Below are positions 9,094-17,729 of a stretch of DNA of 44,946 nucleotides, piece by piece. The notes below the pieces were generated by a model, which worked only from the letters and a program-made list of their open reading frames with translations, was not told the DNA's origin and did not search any database. This DNA comes from an uncultured Bacteroidales bacterium (GTDB lineage: Bacteria > Bacteroidota > Bacteroidia > Bacteroidales > UBA4417). Both the position numbers and the translations under genes were made by a program. The DNA lies in contig CAJAXK010000276.1 of assembly GCA_903946925.1 (NCBI GenBank), positions 1 through 44,946 of the forward strand, in the 5' to 3' direction. How positions within the stretch are numbered: the stretch's first letter is position 1; each line of letters begins with the position of its first letter.

Positions 9094-10098
9094 TTATTTA
9101 GTTACAACAGCCCATTTTTTTGGTCCTTTGTAAACGGGTTGGCTTGCGGCTTTAAGTTGGTCGTAAACCAAACGGTTGGCTCCAAAAGCGATACCTTTGG
9201 TTTTATAGCCAAGAACGTTGAGCCAGAATGTAGCAATGCTCGAAGTTTGGCCGGTATAGCAATATACCAATTCCTCTTTAGCTGGATCAAATGCTTTTAC
9301 AAGGTCGCCAGCCAATGCAATGGTTGGCATATTGAAAGCTCCTGTGAAATGGCCAAATTTTAAATAATTTTCATTCGACCAGTAGTTCATAATTTGATAA
9401 TTAGCTGGTGCAGCCAATACATCGGCGGCGGTGGCGGTTGTAAACCCTGCATCAAGCACAGCCTGAACGCGTTCTTTCAAAATTGCTGCCCCATCGGTGG
9501 AGGTTGAAGTCCAAACAGGCTCGGCGAAGGAACCAACAGCAGGTGCTGCGGTTGTAACCCAGTTTGCGTTGCCAACGGCTATGTTGCCATTTGCAGGATC
9601 TTCGTAACCTGAATTTGAAACCCAAGGTCCTTTATAAGTAGCATTCCAGCCTGCCATGCCCCATTTAAGAACAACTGCATTGGCAAAACCTGATAAACGT
9701 AGGGCCATAACTGCTTGTCCAGCAGTTTGTCCGGTGAAACATACCACACAAATAGGTTTGTCGGTATAACTTGCAGCGGTTGTAACAACATCTTTTAAGG
9801 CAACGTTTATTGCATTTTTGATATGGCCTGCAGCATAATCAGTAGCAGGGCGGATATCAAATACATGGTAACCTGGCAAAGTGCTGTTAACTGAGTCAAT
9901 CCCTCCGCCCATGGCGACCGATTTTGGGTCAATGATCCAGTTTTTGGCTAAATCAGGTAGGTCAAGGGCATTTGCTACCATGTAGGATTTAAGGGTTGTG
10001 TATGCGTTTACTGCATCTGGTTCCTCATCTTTACACGAAGTGAGGAAAAGTACCGGCATGAGAGCCAGTAAAAGTGCGATGTTGATAAGTTTTTTCAT
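9094..10098 (-). CDS. lipoprotein with two rhodanese domains, both with catalytic cysteine
   Basis: A 334-residue lipoprotein: charged MKK start, hydrophobic stretch and lipobox LTSC with lipidated C22. Two rhodanese-like domains follow. Both retain a cysteine at the active-site position: C120 in CFTGQTA and C280 in CYTGQTS. The first domain also has the usual FDIRPATDYAAGHI segment (80-93). Most tandem rhodaneses keep only the second cysteine, so two apparently active sites are notable. It is the first gene of the minus-strand set (68 bases before the porin start) and diverges from a Crp/Fnr regulator. It probably sits on the periplasmic side of a membrane and carries or transfers sulfane sulfur, possibly handing it to the soluble rhodanese encoded downstream. 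Confidence 0.88.
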   Translation of the reverse strand: MKKLINIALLLALMPVLFLTSCKDEEPDAVNAYTTLKSYMVANALDLPDLAKNWIIDPKSVAMGGGIDSVNSTLPGYHVFDIRPATDYAAGHIKNAINVALKDVVTTAASYTDKPICVVCFTGQTAGQAVMALRLSGFANAVVLKWGMAGWNATYKGPWVSNSGYEDPANGNIAVGNANWVTTAAPAVGSFAEPVWTSTSTDGAAILKERVQAVLDAGFTTATAADVLAAPANYQIMNYWSNENYLKFGHFTGAFNMPTIALAGDLVKAFDPAKEELVYCYTGQTSSIATFWLNVLGYKTKGIAFGANRLVYDQLKAASQPVYKGPKKWAVVTK

Positions 10099-10321
10099 GG
10101 TTGGTTTTTTTGATTTAAGTGATTGGATTTGTTAGTGGTTGATTTATTGAACTTTGTATTGTTAATCAGTTCACAAAACTATTTCTATTTCACTCCAATC
10201 AATAAATAATTTACATGGATTGCGATTGAAAAAAGTATGTTTTAAATCAATAAAAACATGACGGAAATCATAAAATAATGAATTGAATAGTGTAATTTTA
10301 CCGACTAAAAATTTACGTTTT

Positions 10322-11014
10322 ATGCCATACTCCGGCCCTGATACATGTGTTTCATTTGTTTATGAGCTTTCCTGTTTCGATTTGCTTACCGAGGAAGAAA
10401 AGGCATTGGTAGATACCAGATCGCTTTTGGTAAATTTCAAAAAAGGTGAAATGATATGCAAACAGGGTTCGTTTGCCTCGCATATCATGTACCTCGAAAA
10501 GGGTTTGGTTAAAATTTATTTGGAAGGCAACCCTAAGGATCTTATCCTTACAATCACCCCTCAAAAGAATTTAATGGGGCTACAAGCTCTTTACGAAGGC
10601 AATTCCACTTTCCTTTACAGCATAAGCACTTACACTGACTCGTCAGTCCGATTGATTGATATTCAGATATTTAAACAGTTGCTCAAACAAAACCCTGCAT
10701 TTGCATACCGTGTAATAAATATATTGAACGAAAGCACTTCGCAATCGTACGGACGCTTTTTTAGCCTTACCCAAAAGCAATTGCATGGGCGGTTGGCCGA
10801 TATCTTGCTTTGCCTTTCAAGGAAAATCTTTAAATCGGAGGCATTTGAGTTGCCTATTTCGCGCAGCGATTTAAGCGACCTTACCAGCATGTCAACCGAA
10901 AGCGTGATACGCATAATGAAAGATTTTAAGGACGATAAAATTATTGATATCAACAATAAATCCATTTCCCTTCTTGATATACCAAGGCTCGAAAACATTA
11001 GTGCAAAAGGTTGA
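10322..11014 (+). CDS. Crp/Fnr-family transcriptional regulator
   Basis: About 230 residues from the ATG at 10322; a TTG at 10283 would add 13 residues of poor quality. An N-terminal cyclic-nucleotide-binding-type beta-roll (VNFKKGEMICKQGSFASHIM, YLEKGLVKIY, TPQKNLMGLQALY) is followed by a long dimer helix and a C-terminal winged helix-turn-helix (PISRSDLSDLTSMSTESVIR). No FNR-type cysteine cluster spacing is apparent; the three N-terminal cysteines are scattered, so the signal is unknown. It diverges from the rhodanese-porin-rhodanese set across a 223-base region and is the obvious candidate to control it, and perhaps the Rieske/cytochrome genes, in response to redox state or sulfur compounds. 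A strong terminator follows at 11050. Confidence 0.9.
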   Translation: MPYSGPDTCVSFVYELSCFDLLTEEEKALVDTRSLLVNFKKGEMICKQGSFASHIMYLEKGLVKIYLEGNPKDLILTITPQKNLMGLQALYEGNSTFLYSISTYTDSSVRLIDIQIFKQLLKQNPAFAYRVINILNESTSQSYGRFFSLTQKQLHGRLADILLCLSRKIFKSEAFELPISRSDLSDLTSMSTESVIRIMKDFKDDKIIDINNKSISLLDIPRLENISAKG

Positions 11015-11049
11015 GGTAATTTGGAAAATTGTATTGTGAGGAAACAACA

Positions 11050-11090
11050 AGGGCAAAACTGAACAAAACGGTTTTGCCCTTTTGCTTTTT
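11050..11090 (+). terminator. intrinsic terminator of the Crp/Fnr gene
   Basis: The perfect 10-bp arms AGGGCAAAAC (11050-11059) and GTTTTGCCCT (11071-11080) are followed by a T-rich tail to 11090. They lie 36 bases after the stop codon. Confidence 0.85.
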
Positions 11091-11096
11091 ATACTA

Positions 11097-11398
11097 TTGA
11101 GTCCACTCCGACAAGTCTTTTTTCGCCACTAAGTGTTACACTGAGTGGCCACTGAGCTTGCCGAAGTGCCTGCCGAAGTGGCACTAAATCTCTAAGTTTA
11201 CTCACAATTGTTTATTCTTTAGGTGTTCACTTCGGCAGGCTCTGTGCATCGCGTGATACCGTTTCGCTAAGTTTCACAAAGTTTAAATAGCTGATTAACA
11301 ATACTCTGTGTACCTCTGTGTTCTATGTGCTGCTTCGGCAGGCTCAGCACACCGCTCCGTGGTTTTCTTTTTTTTGAGGGTTTTCGGAGTGGACTCAA
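11097..11398. repeat. miniature inverted-repeat element, copy 1 (302 bp)
   Basis: Perfect 15-bp terminal inverted repeats: TTGAGTCCACTCCGA (11097-11111) and its reverse complement (11384-11398). The inside is non-coding and includes phrases shared with copy 2 (21810-22060), such as CTCTAAGTTTACTCA and CACACCGCTCCGTGGTTTTC, plus repeated TGCCGAAG/CTTCGGCA segments. There is no transposase, so this looks like a non-autonomous element or an interspersed intergenic repeat. Confidence 0.8.
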
Positions 11399-11860
11399 GT
11401 TTGGTTATGGTACCAATGTATTGCCTCAACCATAAAGCAACGAGTAAAGCGCCAATGGCGGAATATTCAGGTGCAAGATCGAAAACAAAGGCTTCGACGG
11501 GCAAAAAAATTGGGGGTTTAGTTTCGCCTTATCCGCACAATGGTTGGTACTTAAAGAAATATTTCCGCTTAATTCGAGTTTTCCCAACATATTCCTTTTA
11601 ACTCTGTATATAATTTGTACATTTATACTTTTAAAATTCGGGATGCTACCGGGTTAGAAAACTGCGGCATTTATTGGCGGGAAAGATTGCCTGCAAAGGC
11701 TGCATAAGGTTGGCAAACAGGCGTTTGTACCTGCAAAACGGTTTGATATCCAGTAGCGTAAAACAACTCTGGGGCCATTCTACCTGATTCTTCCCAAATC
11801 ATCCTGATTGAACGACCACGTTTTTTCCTTAGCCCATTGTGGCGGCACATAAAAGCAACA
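11399..11860. other. gene-free stretch with a possible coding remnant
   Basis: No complete gene is supported here. On the minus strand between about 11580 and 11399 a frame reads PVEAFVFDLAPEYSAIG then a hydrophobic stretch, runs straight into the terminal repeat of the element at 11097-11398, and is broken upstream by a stop. It may be the tail of a gene cut by that element, but I do not recognise it. The rest, up to the kinase start, shows nothing I can name. Confidence 0.25.
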
Positions 11861-14800
11861 ATGAAAAATATGCTCAATTTATCGAACTTGAAAATAAAAG
11901 CCAAACTGAGGTTTATGAGCCTTATAGCATTGGCAAGCATTGCCCTTCTGGGCTTGATTTCCAATTATTTCTTCAAAACCAGTAAGGTGTTGGGGGTAAT
12001 GATAAATTCCGAAAGGGTGCAAAACAATACTTTCCAGGAAGGGGTGGAGTGTTATTATAAGTACCAGATTACCGGGAACGCGGCTTTGCTGGATTCGGCC
12101 ATTGAACGTATAAATGCCGCAAACCAAATGGCTTATATTTTCGGCACCATTGATCAATACCTGCAACTCCCAGAGGAAGAATATCTTGATGTTTTTTATA
12201 AATCGTATGGCGAGGCCTATGGTTACGACCGCACCAACGGCAACCTTATGGCAAGCAGGATAAATTTGTTTTTGATATTAAGGAAGGATAAAATTACCCA
12301 AGCGCAGCAGATTGGCATGAGCGGTTACCAACTTGGCGAACAAATAAAGAAAAAAATAGAGATTATAAAAAGGGATGGCCCCAATGCCGACAACAATATT
12401 GACCTCGAAAGCGACCTTGCCAAAATGAGGGGTTTTTATCGGGTTTTCGCCAAAATCCTAACTTCGCTTATTGAATATGCTAATTTCCTGCTTTTTTGGG
12501 GAACATTTTTAATTGTTGTTTTGCTTATGGTTTTGCTCTGGATTGCCTCCACCATTATTGCCAGGTCTATCTCAAGGCCTATGCAAACCATGGTCGAAAA
12601 TTTTAAAGTGATCGCGAAAGGAAATTTAGAAACAGAAATTAAGATAAGCGCCAATAACGAGATTGGCCAATTGGCAACTTCGTTCCGCGAAATACAAAGC
12701 GGCTTACATTCCGTTATCGAATATACCAAAAAAGTTGCGGAAGGCGATTATAGCCAGTCAATTACCCCTCGATCTGCTGAGGACGAGCTTAGTATAGCCC
12801 TCAACAAAATGGTGGCCCAGCTTAAAAACTCTTACGATAAATCGCAACAGGATTCGTGGTTCAAAACAGGGATTAACCAATTGAACGAGAAATTGGGCGG
12901 CGATAAGAATCTAAACGATCTTTCGACGGTTTCATTGGATTTTGTGATGAAATTGCTTCATTCGCAATTAGGGAGCATGCATTTGTATAACACAGAATAT
13001 CAATTTCTTAAATTAGTTGCGTCTTCAGGTTTCGACCCCAAAAAACTTAAAGAGCGCATAAAATTGAATGAAGGGATTTTGGGGCAGGTTGCGCACACAA
13101 AAGAGTTGTTTATCCTTTCCGAAATCCCCCCCGAATCCTATACTTCTTATTCTGCATCAGGTACGTATATCCCGAAACAAGTAGTGGTTGTGCCATTGGT
13201 TTTTAACGAAACCCTTGTAGGGGTTCTGGAATTATCGTCTATACATGCCTATTCAAACCTCGAAATTGATTTCCTTAAAGAAGCTGCCGAAATAATTGCC
13301 ATTAACATCAGTTCGGCTTCCAACCTATTGAAAACCAATGAGCTTCTTCAAAAAACGCAAGAGCAGGCCAATCAGCTTCAGGTACAGCAGGAAGAGTTGC
13401 GGGTAGCCAACGAAGAACTTACCGAGCATACCAAAGTGCTTACCGAGAGCGAGAAAAGGCTACAGGTACAACAGGAAGAGTTGCGTGTTGCCAACGAAGA
13501 ACTTGAAGAGCGTACCCGCCAACTCGAAATACAAAAAGAAGATATTGGCTATAAAAACAAGGAACTTACCGAAATAAAGGAAAACCTGGAATCAAAAGCG
13601 GTTGAACTGCAACAGGCAAGCCAATATAAATCGGAGTTCCTGGCCAATATGTCGCACGAACTGCGCACGCCTTTGAACAGTTTGTTGATATTATCGAACC
13701 TATTGGCTAACAATAAAAAAGGGAACCTCACAGCCGAACAGGTGCAGTCGGCGAAAATTATTTACAAAAGCGGCACCGACTTGCTTTTCCTAATAAATGA
13801 AGTCCTCGACTTATCGAAAATTGAGGCTGGCAAAATGACACTCGAATTTGCTGCGGTTAATGCATCAGACTTTAAGGATGAAATTTTAGCTGATTTTAAA
13901 GCCTTGGCCGACGACAAGCACTTGGAATTCAAAACCTTAATACAGCCTGAATTTCCTTTGCAAATAGAAACCGACAGGTACAGGTTGATGCAAATTATTA
14001 AAAACCTGCTTTCCAATGCGTTTAAGTTCACAAAAGAAGGCAGCGTTATTGTTGAATTTTTCATGCCGTCGCCTTCAACCGTTTTCACTGTCCCCGGATT
14101 AAACCTCGGCAATTCGTGCGGTATAAAAGTTAAAGACAGTGGTGTTGGAATTCCGGCCGAAAAATTGAATTTGATTTTTGGGGCATTCCAGCAAGCCGAT
14201 GGCAGCATTTCGCGGAGGTTTGGTGGCACAGGGTTGGGCCTTTCCATTTCGCGTGAGCTTATAAAAATGCTTGGCGGCGAAATTCAACTGGAAAGTGCTG
14301 TAAACGAAGGTTCTACATTTTATGTTTTGTTGCCCATTCACCAAAACCAAAAACTGGTAGCAGGGCAAAATCAGGTTCCAAATGAAAAACCTGTGTTAGT
14401 CCAAAAACCGGAACCGGAGCCAAAACAACCTGAAGTTGAAAAGGAAATTAGCTTACCCATTTTTATTGATGACGATAGGCAGGAAGCGGGAAGCCATCGC
14501 GCTGTGCTAATAATCCATTCATCTAAAGTGCAGGCTAATAAGTATATGCAACAAGTGAGGGCGAAAAATTTCAGTGTGGTTGTTGCGGCTTCTATTCCTG
14601 ATGGCATAGTTTTGGCCGAAAAATTCAACCCAAGAGCTATTATGTTGGCTGTTGATTTGGTGAACGACAAACCCAGTTATGATTTGTTAAAATCGCATTC
14701 GGCAATAAAAAAACTACCGATCCATATTATCTCACCTATCGAATACGAAAACCAGACCGAGGAGACCGAATTGAAAACTATTGAATCAACAGAGTTTTCG

Positions 14801-15640
14801 GATATTTTAAAATCAATTGAAAATGAAGGCATTTCAACATCCAAAAAACTCTTGTTGATAGAGGATGATTTGCAGACACGCCAGATTATAAAAAGCCTTT
14901 TTTCTGAGTTCGACATCAGCATCGATGAAGCCGGTTTTGCCGAAGAGGCTTTCAAAATCTTATCCAACAAAACATTCGATTGTATAATCCTCGATTTAGG
15001 CTTGCCCGATTACACAGGGAAAGAACTGCTCGAAAAATTGAAAGCAAACCATATCGACATACCCAAAGTTATAGTTTATACCGGCAAGGAAATTTCAAAA
15101 GAAGAGCATAAAAATTTGAGTGCTTATACCAACGCTATTATTTTGAAGGGTTTAAAATCGGATGAACGGCTGATGGATGAGGTTACGCTTTTTCTGCACC
15201 AGGTTTCAAAATCCATGCCTGAGCATAAGCACCAAGCAGTTAACAATGAAACAGATACCCTTTTTAAAGGCAAAAAAATATTGGTAGTTGACGATGAAAT
15301 CAGGAATGTGTTTGCACTTGGCAAGATATTGGAAGACCGTGAAATAGATGTTTTTGAAGCCGAAAACGGGGCTGTGGCCATTGAGGTCCTAAAAGGCAAC
15401 AAAGAAATTGACCTTGTATTGATGGATGTTATGATGCCCGTAATGGATGGTTACGAAGCCATGCGGGCAATACGTTCGATGCCCGAAATACAAAATATAC
15501 CCATAATTTGCCTTACTGCGAAGGCAATGAAAGAAGATCATGAAAATGCGCTGAAAAATGGTGCCAACGACTATCTTTCTAAACCGGTGAACATCGAAAA
15601 ACTCTTCGCGATGCTGAAAATATGGCTTTACAAAAAGTAA
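11861..15640 (+). CDS. membrane hybrid histidine kinase: HAMP-GAF-coiled coil-HisKA-HATPase-REC-REC-REC
   Basis: 1259 residues from the ATG at 11861, preferred over TTG 11837 because a charged stretch then precedes the first membrane helix. Two membrane helices (about 16-37 and 208-232) flank an extracytoplasmic sensor of about 170 residues. A HAMP region (about 233-325), a GAF domain (about 340-485) and a coiled coil (487-590) follow; the coiled coil contains the phrase QVQQEELRVANEEL twice. The phosphoacceptor is H599 in FLANMSHELRTPLN. The ATP-binding domain has DSGVGIP, FGAFQQADGSISRRFGG and GTGLGLSIS. Three receiver domains come next: the first lacks the acidic pocket and phospho-Asp, the second (LLLIEDD, ILDLGLPD) and third (ILVVDDE, LMDVMMPVMDG) are intact. 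The product heads an operon with a second kinase, CheR and CheB. The signal is unknown. Confidence 0.93.
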   Translation: MKNMLNLSNLKIKAKLRFMSLIALASIALLGLISNYFFKTSKVLGVMINSERVQNNTFQEGVECYYKYQITGNAALLDSAIERINAANQMAYIFGTIDQYLQLPEEEYLDVFYKSYGEAYGYDRTNGNLMASRINLFLILRKDKITQAQQIGMSGYQLGEQIKKKIEIIKRDGPNADNNIDLESDLAKMRGFYRVFAKILTSLIEYANFLLFWGTFLIVVLLMVLLWIASTIIARSISRPMQTMVENFKVIAKGNLETEIKISANNEIGQLATSFREIQSGLHSVIEYTKKVAEGDYSQSITPRSAEDELSIALNKMVAQLKNSYDKSQQDSWFKTGINQLNEKLGGDKNLNDLSTVSLDFVMKLLHSQLGSMHLYNTEYQFLKLVASSGFDPKKLKERIKLNEGILGQVAHTKELFILSEIPPESYTSYSASGTYIPKQVVVVPLVFNETLVGVLELSSIHAYSNLEIDFLKEAAEIIAINISSASNLLKTNELLQKTQEQANQLQVQQEELRVANEELTEHTKVLTESEKRLQVQQEELRVANEELEERTRQLEIQKEDIGYKNKELTEIKENLESKAVELQQASQYKSEFLANMSHELRTPLNSLLILSNLLANNKKGNLTAEQVQSAKIIYKSGTDLLFLINEVLDLSKIEAGKMTLEFAAVNASDFKDEILADFKALADDKHLEFKTLIQPEFPLQIETDRYRLMQIIKNLLSNAFKFTKEGSVIVEFFMPSPSTVFTVPGLNLGNSCGIKVKDSGVGIPAEKLNLIFGAFQQADGSISRRFGGTGLGLSISRELIKMLGGEIQLESAVNEGSTFYVLLPIHQNQKLVAGQNQVPNEKPVLVQKPEPEPKQPEVEKEISLPIFIDDDRQEAGSHRAVLIIHSSKVQANKYMQQVRAKNFSVVVAASIPDGIVLAEKFNPRAIMLAVDLVNDKPSYDLLKSHSAIKKLPIHIISPIEYENQTEETELKTIESTEFSDILKSIENEGISTSKKLLLIEDDLQTRQIIKSLFSEFDISIDEAGFAEEAFKILSNKTFDCIILDLGLPDYTGKELLEKLKANHIDIPKVIVYTGKEISKEEHKNLSAYTNAIILKGLKSDERLMDEVTLFLHQVSKSMPEHKHQAVNNETDTLFKGKKILVVDDEIRNVFALGKILEDREIDVFEAENGAVAIEVLKGNKEIDLVLMDVMMPVMDGYEAMRAIRSMPEIQNIPIICLTAKAMKEDHENALKNGANDYLSKPVNIEKLFAMLKIWLYKK

Positions 15641-15782
15641 GATGTCCGTTTCGTGTGTTACCTTTTGACACTGTGATGCTTTCGGCAAATTAAATAATTT
15701 ATGGGCAGGAATCCAATATCTATAGCCCTTCCTACCAACCAATTGAAACAACTGCTACCTTTACATTTGAAACCAAACAAGT

Positions 15783-17390
15783 ATGAAAATGAAACCTAAA
15801 ATACTGATTGTTGACGACTTGCTTGAAAACCTGATCAGCCTCGAAGCTATACTCGAAGATTTTGAAATTGAGCTTGTCAGGGCATTCTCGGGCGAGGAAG
15901 CCCTAAAACTCACTTTAAAGGAAGATTTCGCATTGGTTATCCTCGATGTGCAAATGCCAGGCATGAACGGCTACGAAACCCTGGAAATGATGCGGCAACG
16001 TAAAAAAACAAAGTACCTTCCGGTGATTTTTGTTTCGGCTATCCACCAAAGCGACCTCAACATAATAAAAGGTATTGAAACCGGGGCCGTTGATTTTATC
16101 CCAAAACCGGTGATTCCCGATATACTTAAAGGGAAAGTGCAAGTGTTCCTCGATTTATATCTGCAGCGCAAAAGGCTTGATATATTGTTGGCTGAGATGG
16201 AAGAGGCCAACATGAACCTGAAAATGGCAAAAAGCAAAGCCGAAATCGCCACGCGTACAAAATCCATGTTCCTGGCCAACATGACCCATGAAATACGGAC
16301 ACCGCTCAACGGGGTTATAGGTTTATCCAAGTTGTTGCAAAAAACCCAGTTGAACAAGGACCAGCAGGAACTTTTAAATATTATCATCACTTCCGGCGAA
16401 AATTTGTTCCAGATTATTAACGATATACTTGATTTTTCAAAAATAGAATCCGGACAGATTCAACTTGAAACCATCAACTTCAGCTTAAATGCAGTTATCA
16501 ATAATGTGTATCAGTTAATGAAGTTTAAGGCAGACGAAAAAGGGCTTGAATTCAATTACGGGATTTCGGACGAAATACCTGCCACTTTAAATGGCGACCC
16601 ACTGAGGATAAGCCAGATAATGATGAACCTTGTTAATAATGCGATTAAATTCACCTCTCAGGGTCATGTTAAAATCAGTGTGGAATTAGTTGACAGAACA
16701 GGCGATTCGGTACGTTTGCTTTTCAAAATCAAAGATTCGGGGATTGGGATTTCCGAAGAAGGCAAATCAATGATTTTCAAGGAATTCGCCCAATCGGAAA
16801 GCAGTATAACACGCAGGTTTGGAGGCACAGGCCTTGGGCTTGCAATTTCAAAAAACCTGGTAAACCTGATGAGTGGCGAAATTGGTGTGAACAGCAAACT
16901 GAACCAAGGCTCCGAATTTTGGTTCCGGCTGCCGCTTCGAGACCTCAAAAACGAACCTTCCGAAAATAAGGCCCACATTGATTTAATTCCAAAACAACTC
17001 AGGATTTTATTGGCCGAAGACAATATAGTTAACCAATTGGTGGCAAAACTTACCCTAAAGCAATATGGTTTTGAATGTGATGTTGCAAATAACGGGCAGG
17101 AAGCATTCGATTTATTTCAGAAAAACGTCTATGATTTGGTTTTGATGGATATGCAAATGCCCGAAGTAGATGGTTTGCAATCAACTACAATGATACGGAA
17201 CTACGAAAAAGAAAAGTTGATGAAAAACCAGGCTTATATTGTGGCTCTTACAGCCAATGCAATGACCGACGACAAGCAAAAGTGTTTGTTAGCTGGAATG
17301 AATAATTTCCTGAGCAAACCTTTCACCGAAAAGGAAATCAATAAAATTTTGGTCGAAGCGGGAAAATTTGTTGCAAAGCTTGGCGAATAA
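15783..17390 (+). CDS. soluble hybrid protein: REC-HisKA-HATPase-REC
   Basis: 535 residues with no membrane segment. The N-terminal receiver (ILIVDDL, VILDVQMPGMNG, lysine in FIPKP) is followed by a short helix linker, a HisKA domain with the histidine in MTHEIRTPLNGV (about residue 169), and an ATPase domain with NLVNNAIKF, KDSGIGIS, FKEFAQSESSITRRFGG and GTGLGLAIS. The C-terminal receiver has ILLAEDN, LMDMQMPEVDG and FLSKP. Such proteins accept phosphate from another kinase at the first receiver and modulate their own kinase. The preceding membrane hybrid kinase ends 142 bases upstream with no terminator visible between them, so it is the likely partner. The output is unclear, since no DNA-binding domain is present. 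Confidence 0.92.
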   Translation: MKMKPKILIVDDLLENLISLEAILEDFEIELVRAFSGEEALKLTLKEDFALVILDVQMPGMNGYETLEMMRQRKKTKYLPVIFVSAIHQSDLNIIKGIETGAVDFIPKPVIPDILKGKVQVFLDLYLQRKRLDILLAEMEEANMNLKMAKSKAEIATRTKSMFLANMTHEIRTPLNGVIGLSKLLQKTQLNKDQQELLNIIITSGENLFQIINDILDFSKIESGQIQLETINFSLNAVINNVYQLMKFKADEKGLEFNYGISDEIPATLNGDPLRISQIMMNLVNNAIKFTSQGHVKISVELVDRTGDSVRLLFKIKDSGIGISEEGKSMIFKEFAQSESSITRRFGGTGLGLAISKNLVNLMSGEIGVNSKLNQGSEFWFRLPLRDLKNEPSENKAHIDLIPKQLRILLAEDNIVNQLVAKLTLKQYGFECDVANNGQEAFDLFQKNVYDLVLMDMQMPEVDGLQSTTMIRNYEKEKLMKNQAYIVALTANAMTDDKQKCLLAGMNNFLSKPFTEKEINKILVEAGKFVAKLGE

Positions 17391-17460
17391 TCCAGTATAA
17401 TCTCTTTAATCCAATAGATTTATGTGTTAATATCGATACGGATTAATAAAGGACTTTTAA

Positions 17461-17573
17461 CGCAATCGTAAATGGTTAATGGTTATTGGGTTAATGGTTG
17501 TTTTCTCCAATCCGCAATCGTAAATGGTTATTGAGTTAATGGTTATTGAGTTAATGGTTGTTTTCTCCAATTC
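17461..17573. repeat. near-duplicate direct repeats upstream of cheR
   Basis: The phrase CGCAATCGTAAATGGTTA occurs at 17461 and again at about 17514. Each is followed by variants of ATTGAGTTAATGGTT and then GTTTTCTCCAAT. These form two imperfect copies of roughly 53-60 bases that lead directly into the heptamer array. Confidence 0.8.
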
Positions 17574-17713
17574 GCAATCCGCAATCCGACATCCGCAATC
17601 CGACATCCGTAATCCGAAATCCGACATCCGCAATCCGCAATCCGCAATCCGACATCCGCAATCCGACATCCGCAATCCGCAATCTGCAATCCGACATCCG
17701 ACATCCGACACCC
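17574..17713. repeat. heptanucleotide tandem array, 20 units
   Basis: Twenty consecutive 7-base units, nearly all GCAATCC or GACATCC (single variants GTAATCC, GAAATCC, GCAATCT, GACACCC), in exact 7-base register. The array ends 16 bases before the cheR start codon. Long translated frames through it are repeat artefacts. Changes in unit number would alter spacing and leader structure ahead of cheR. Confidence 0.95.
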
Positions 17714-17729
17714 CCAATACCCAATCCAA

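Noticed and set aside
10148-10173. Inverted repeat TGAACT-N14-AGTTCA upstream of the Crp/Fnr gene as an operator
   Set aside because: The arms are only six bases with a spacer unlike a Crp/Fnr site, so it could easily be chance.
11671-11964. 97-residue minus-strand frame overlapping the start of the membrane hybrid kinase
   Set aside because: It overlaps the well-supported kinase start in antisense. The outer part looks mildly protein-like but matches nothing I know.
17574-17713. Possible CRISPR-like array
   Set aside because: The units are 7 bases with no spacers; this is a simple tandem repeat and no cas gene is near.
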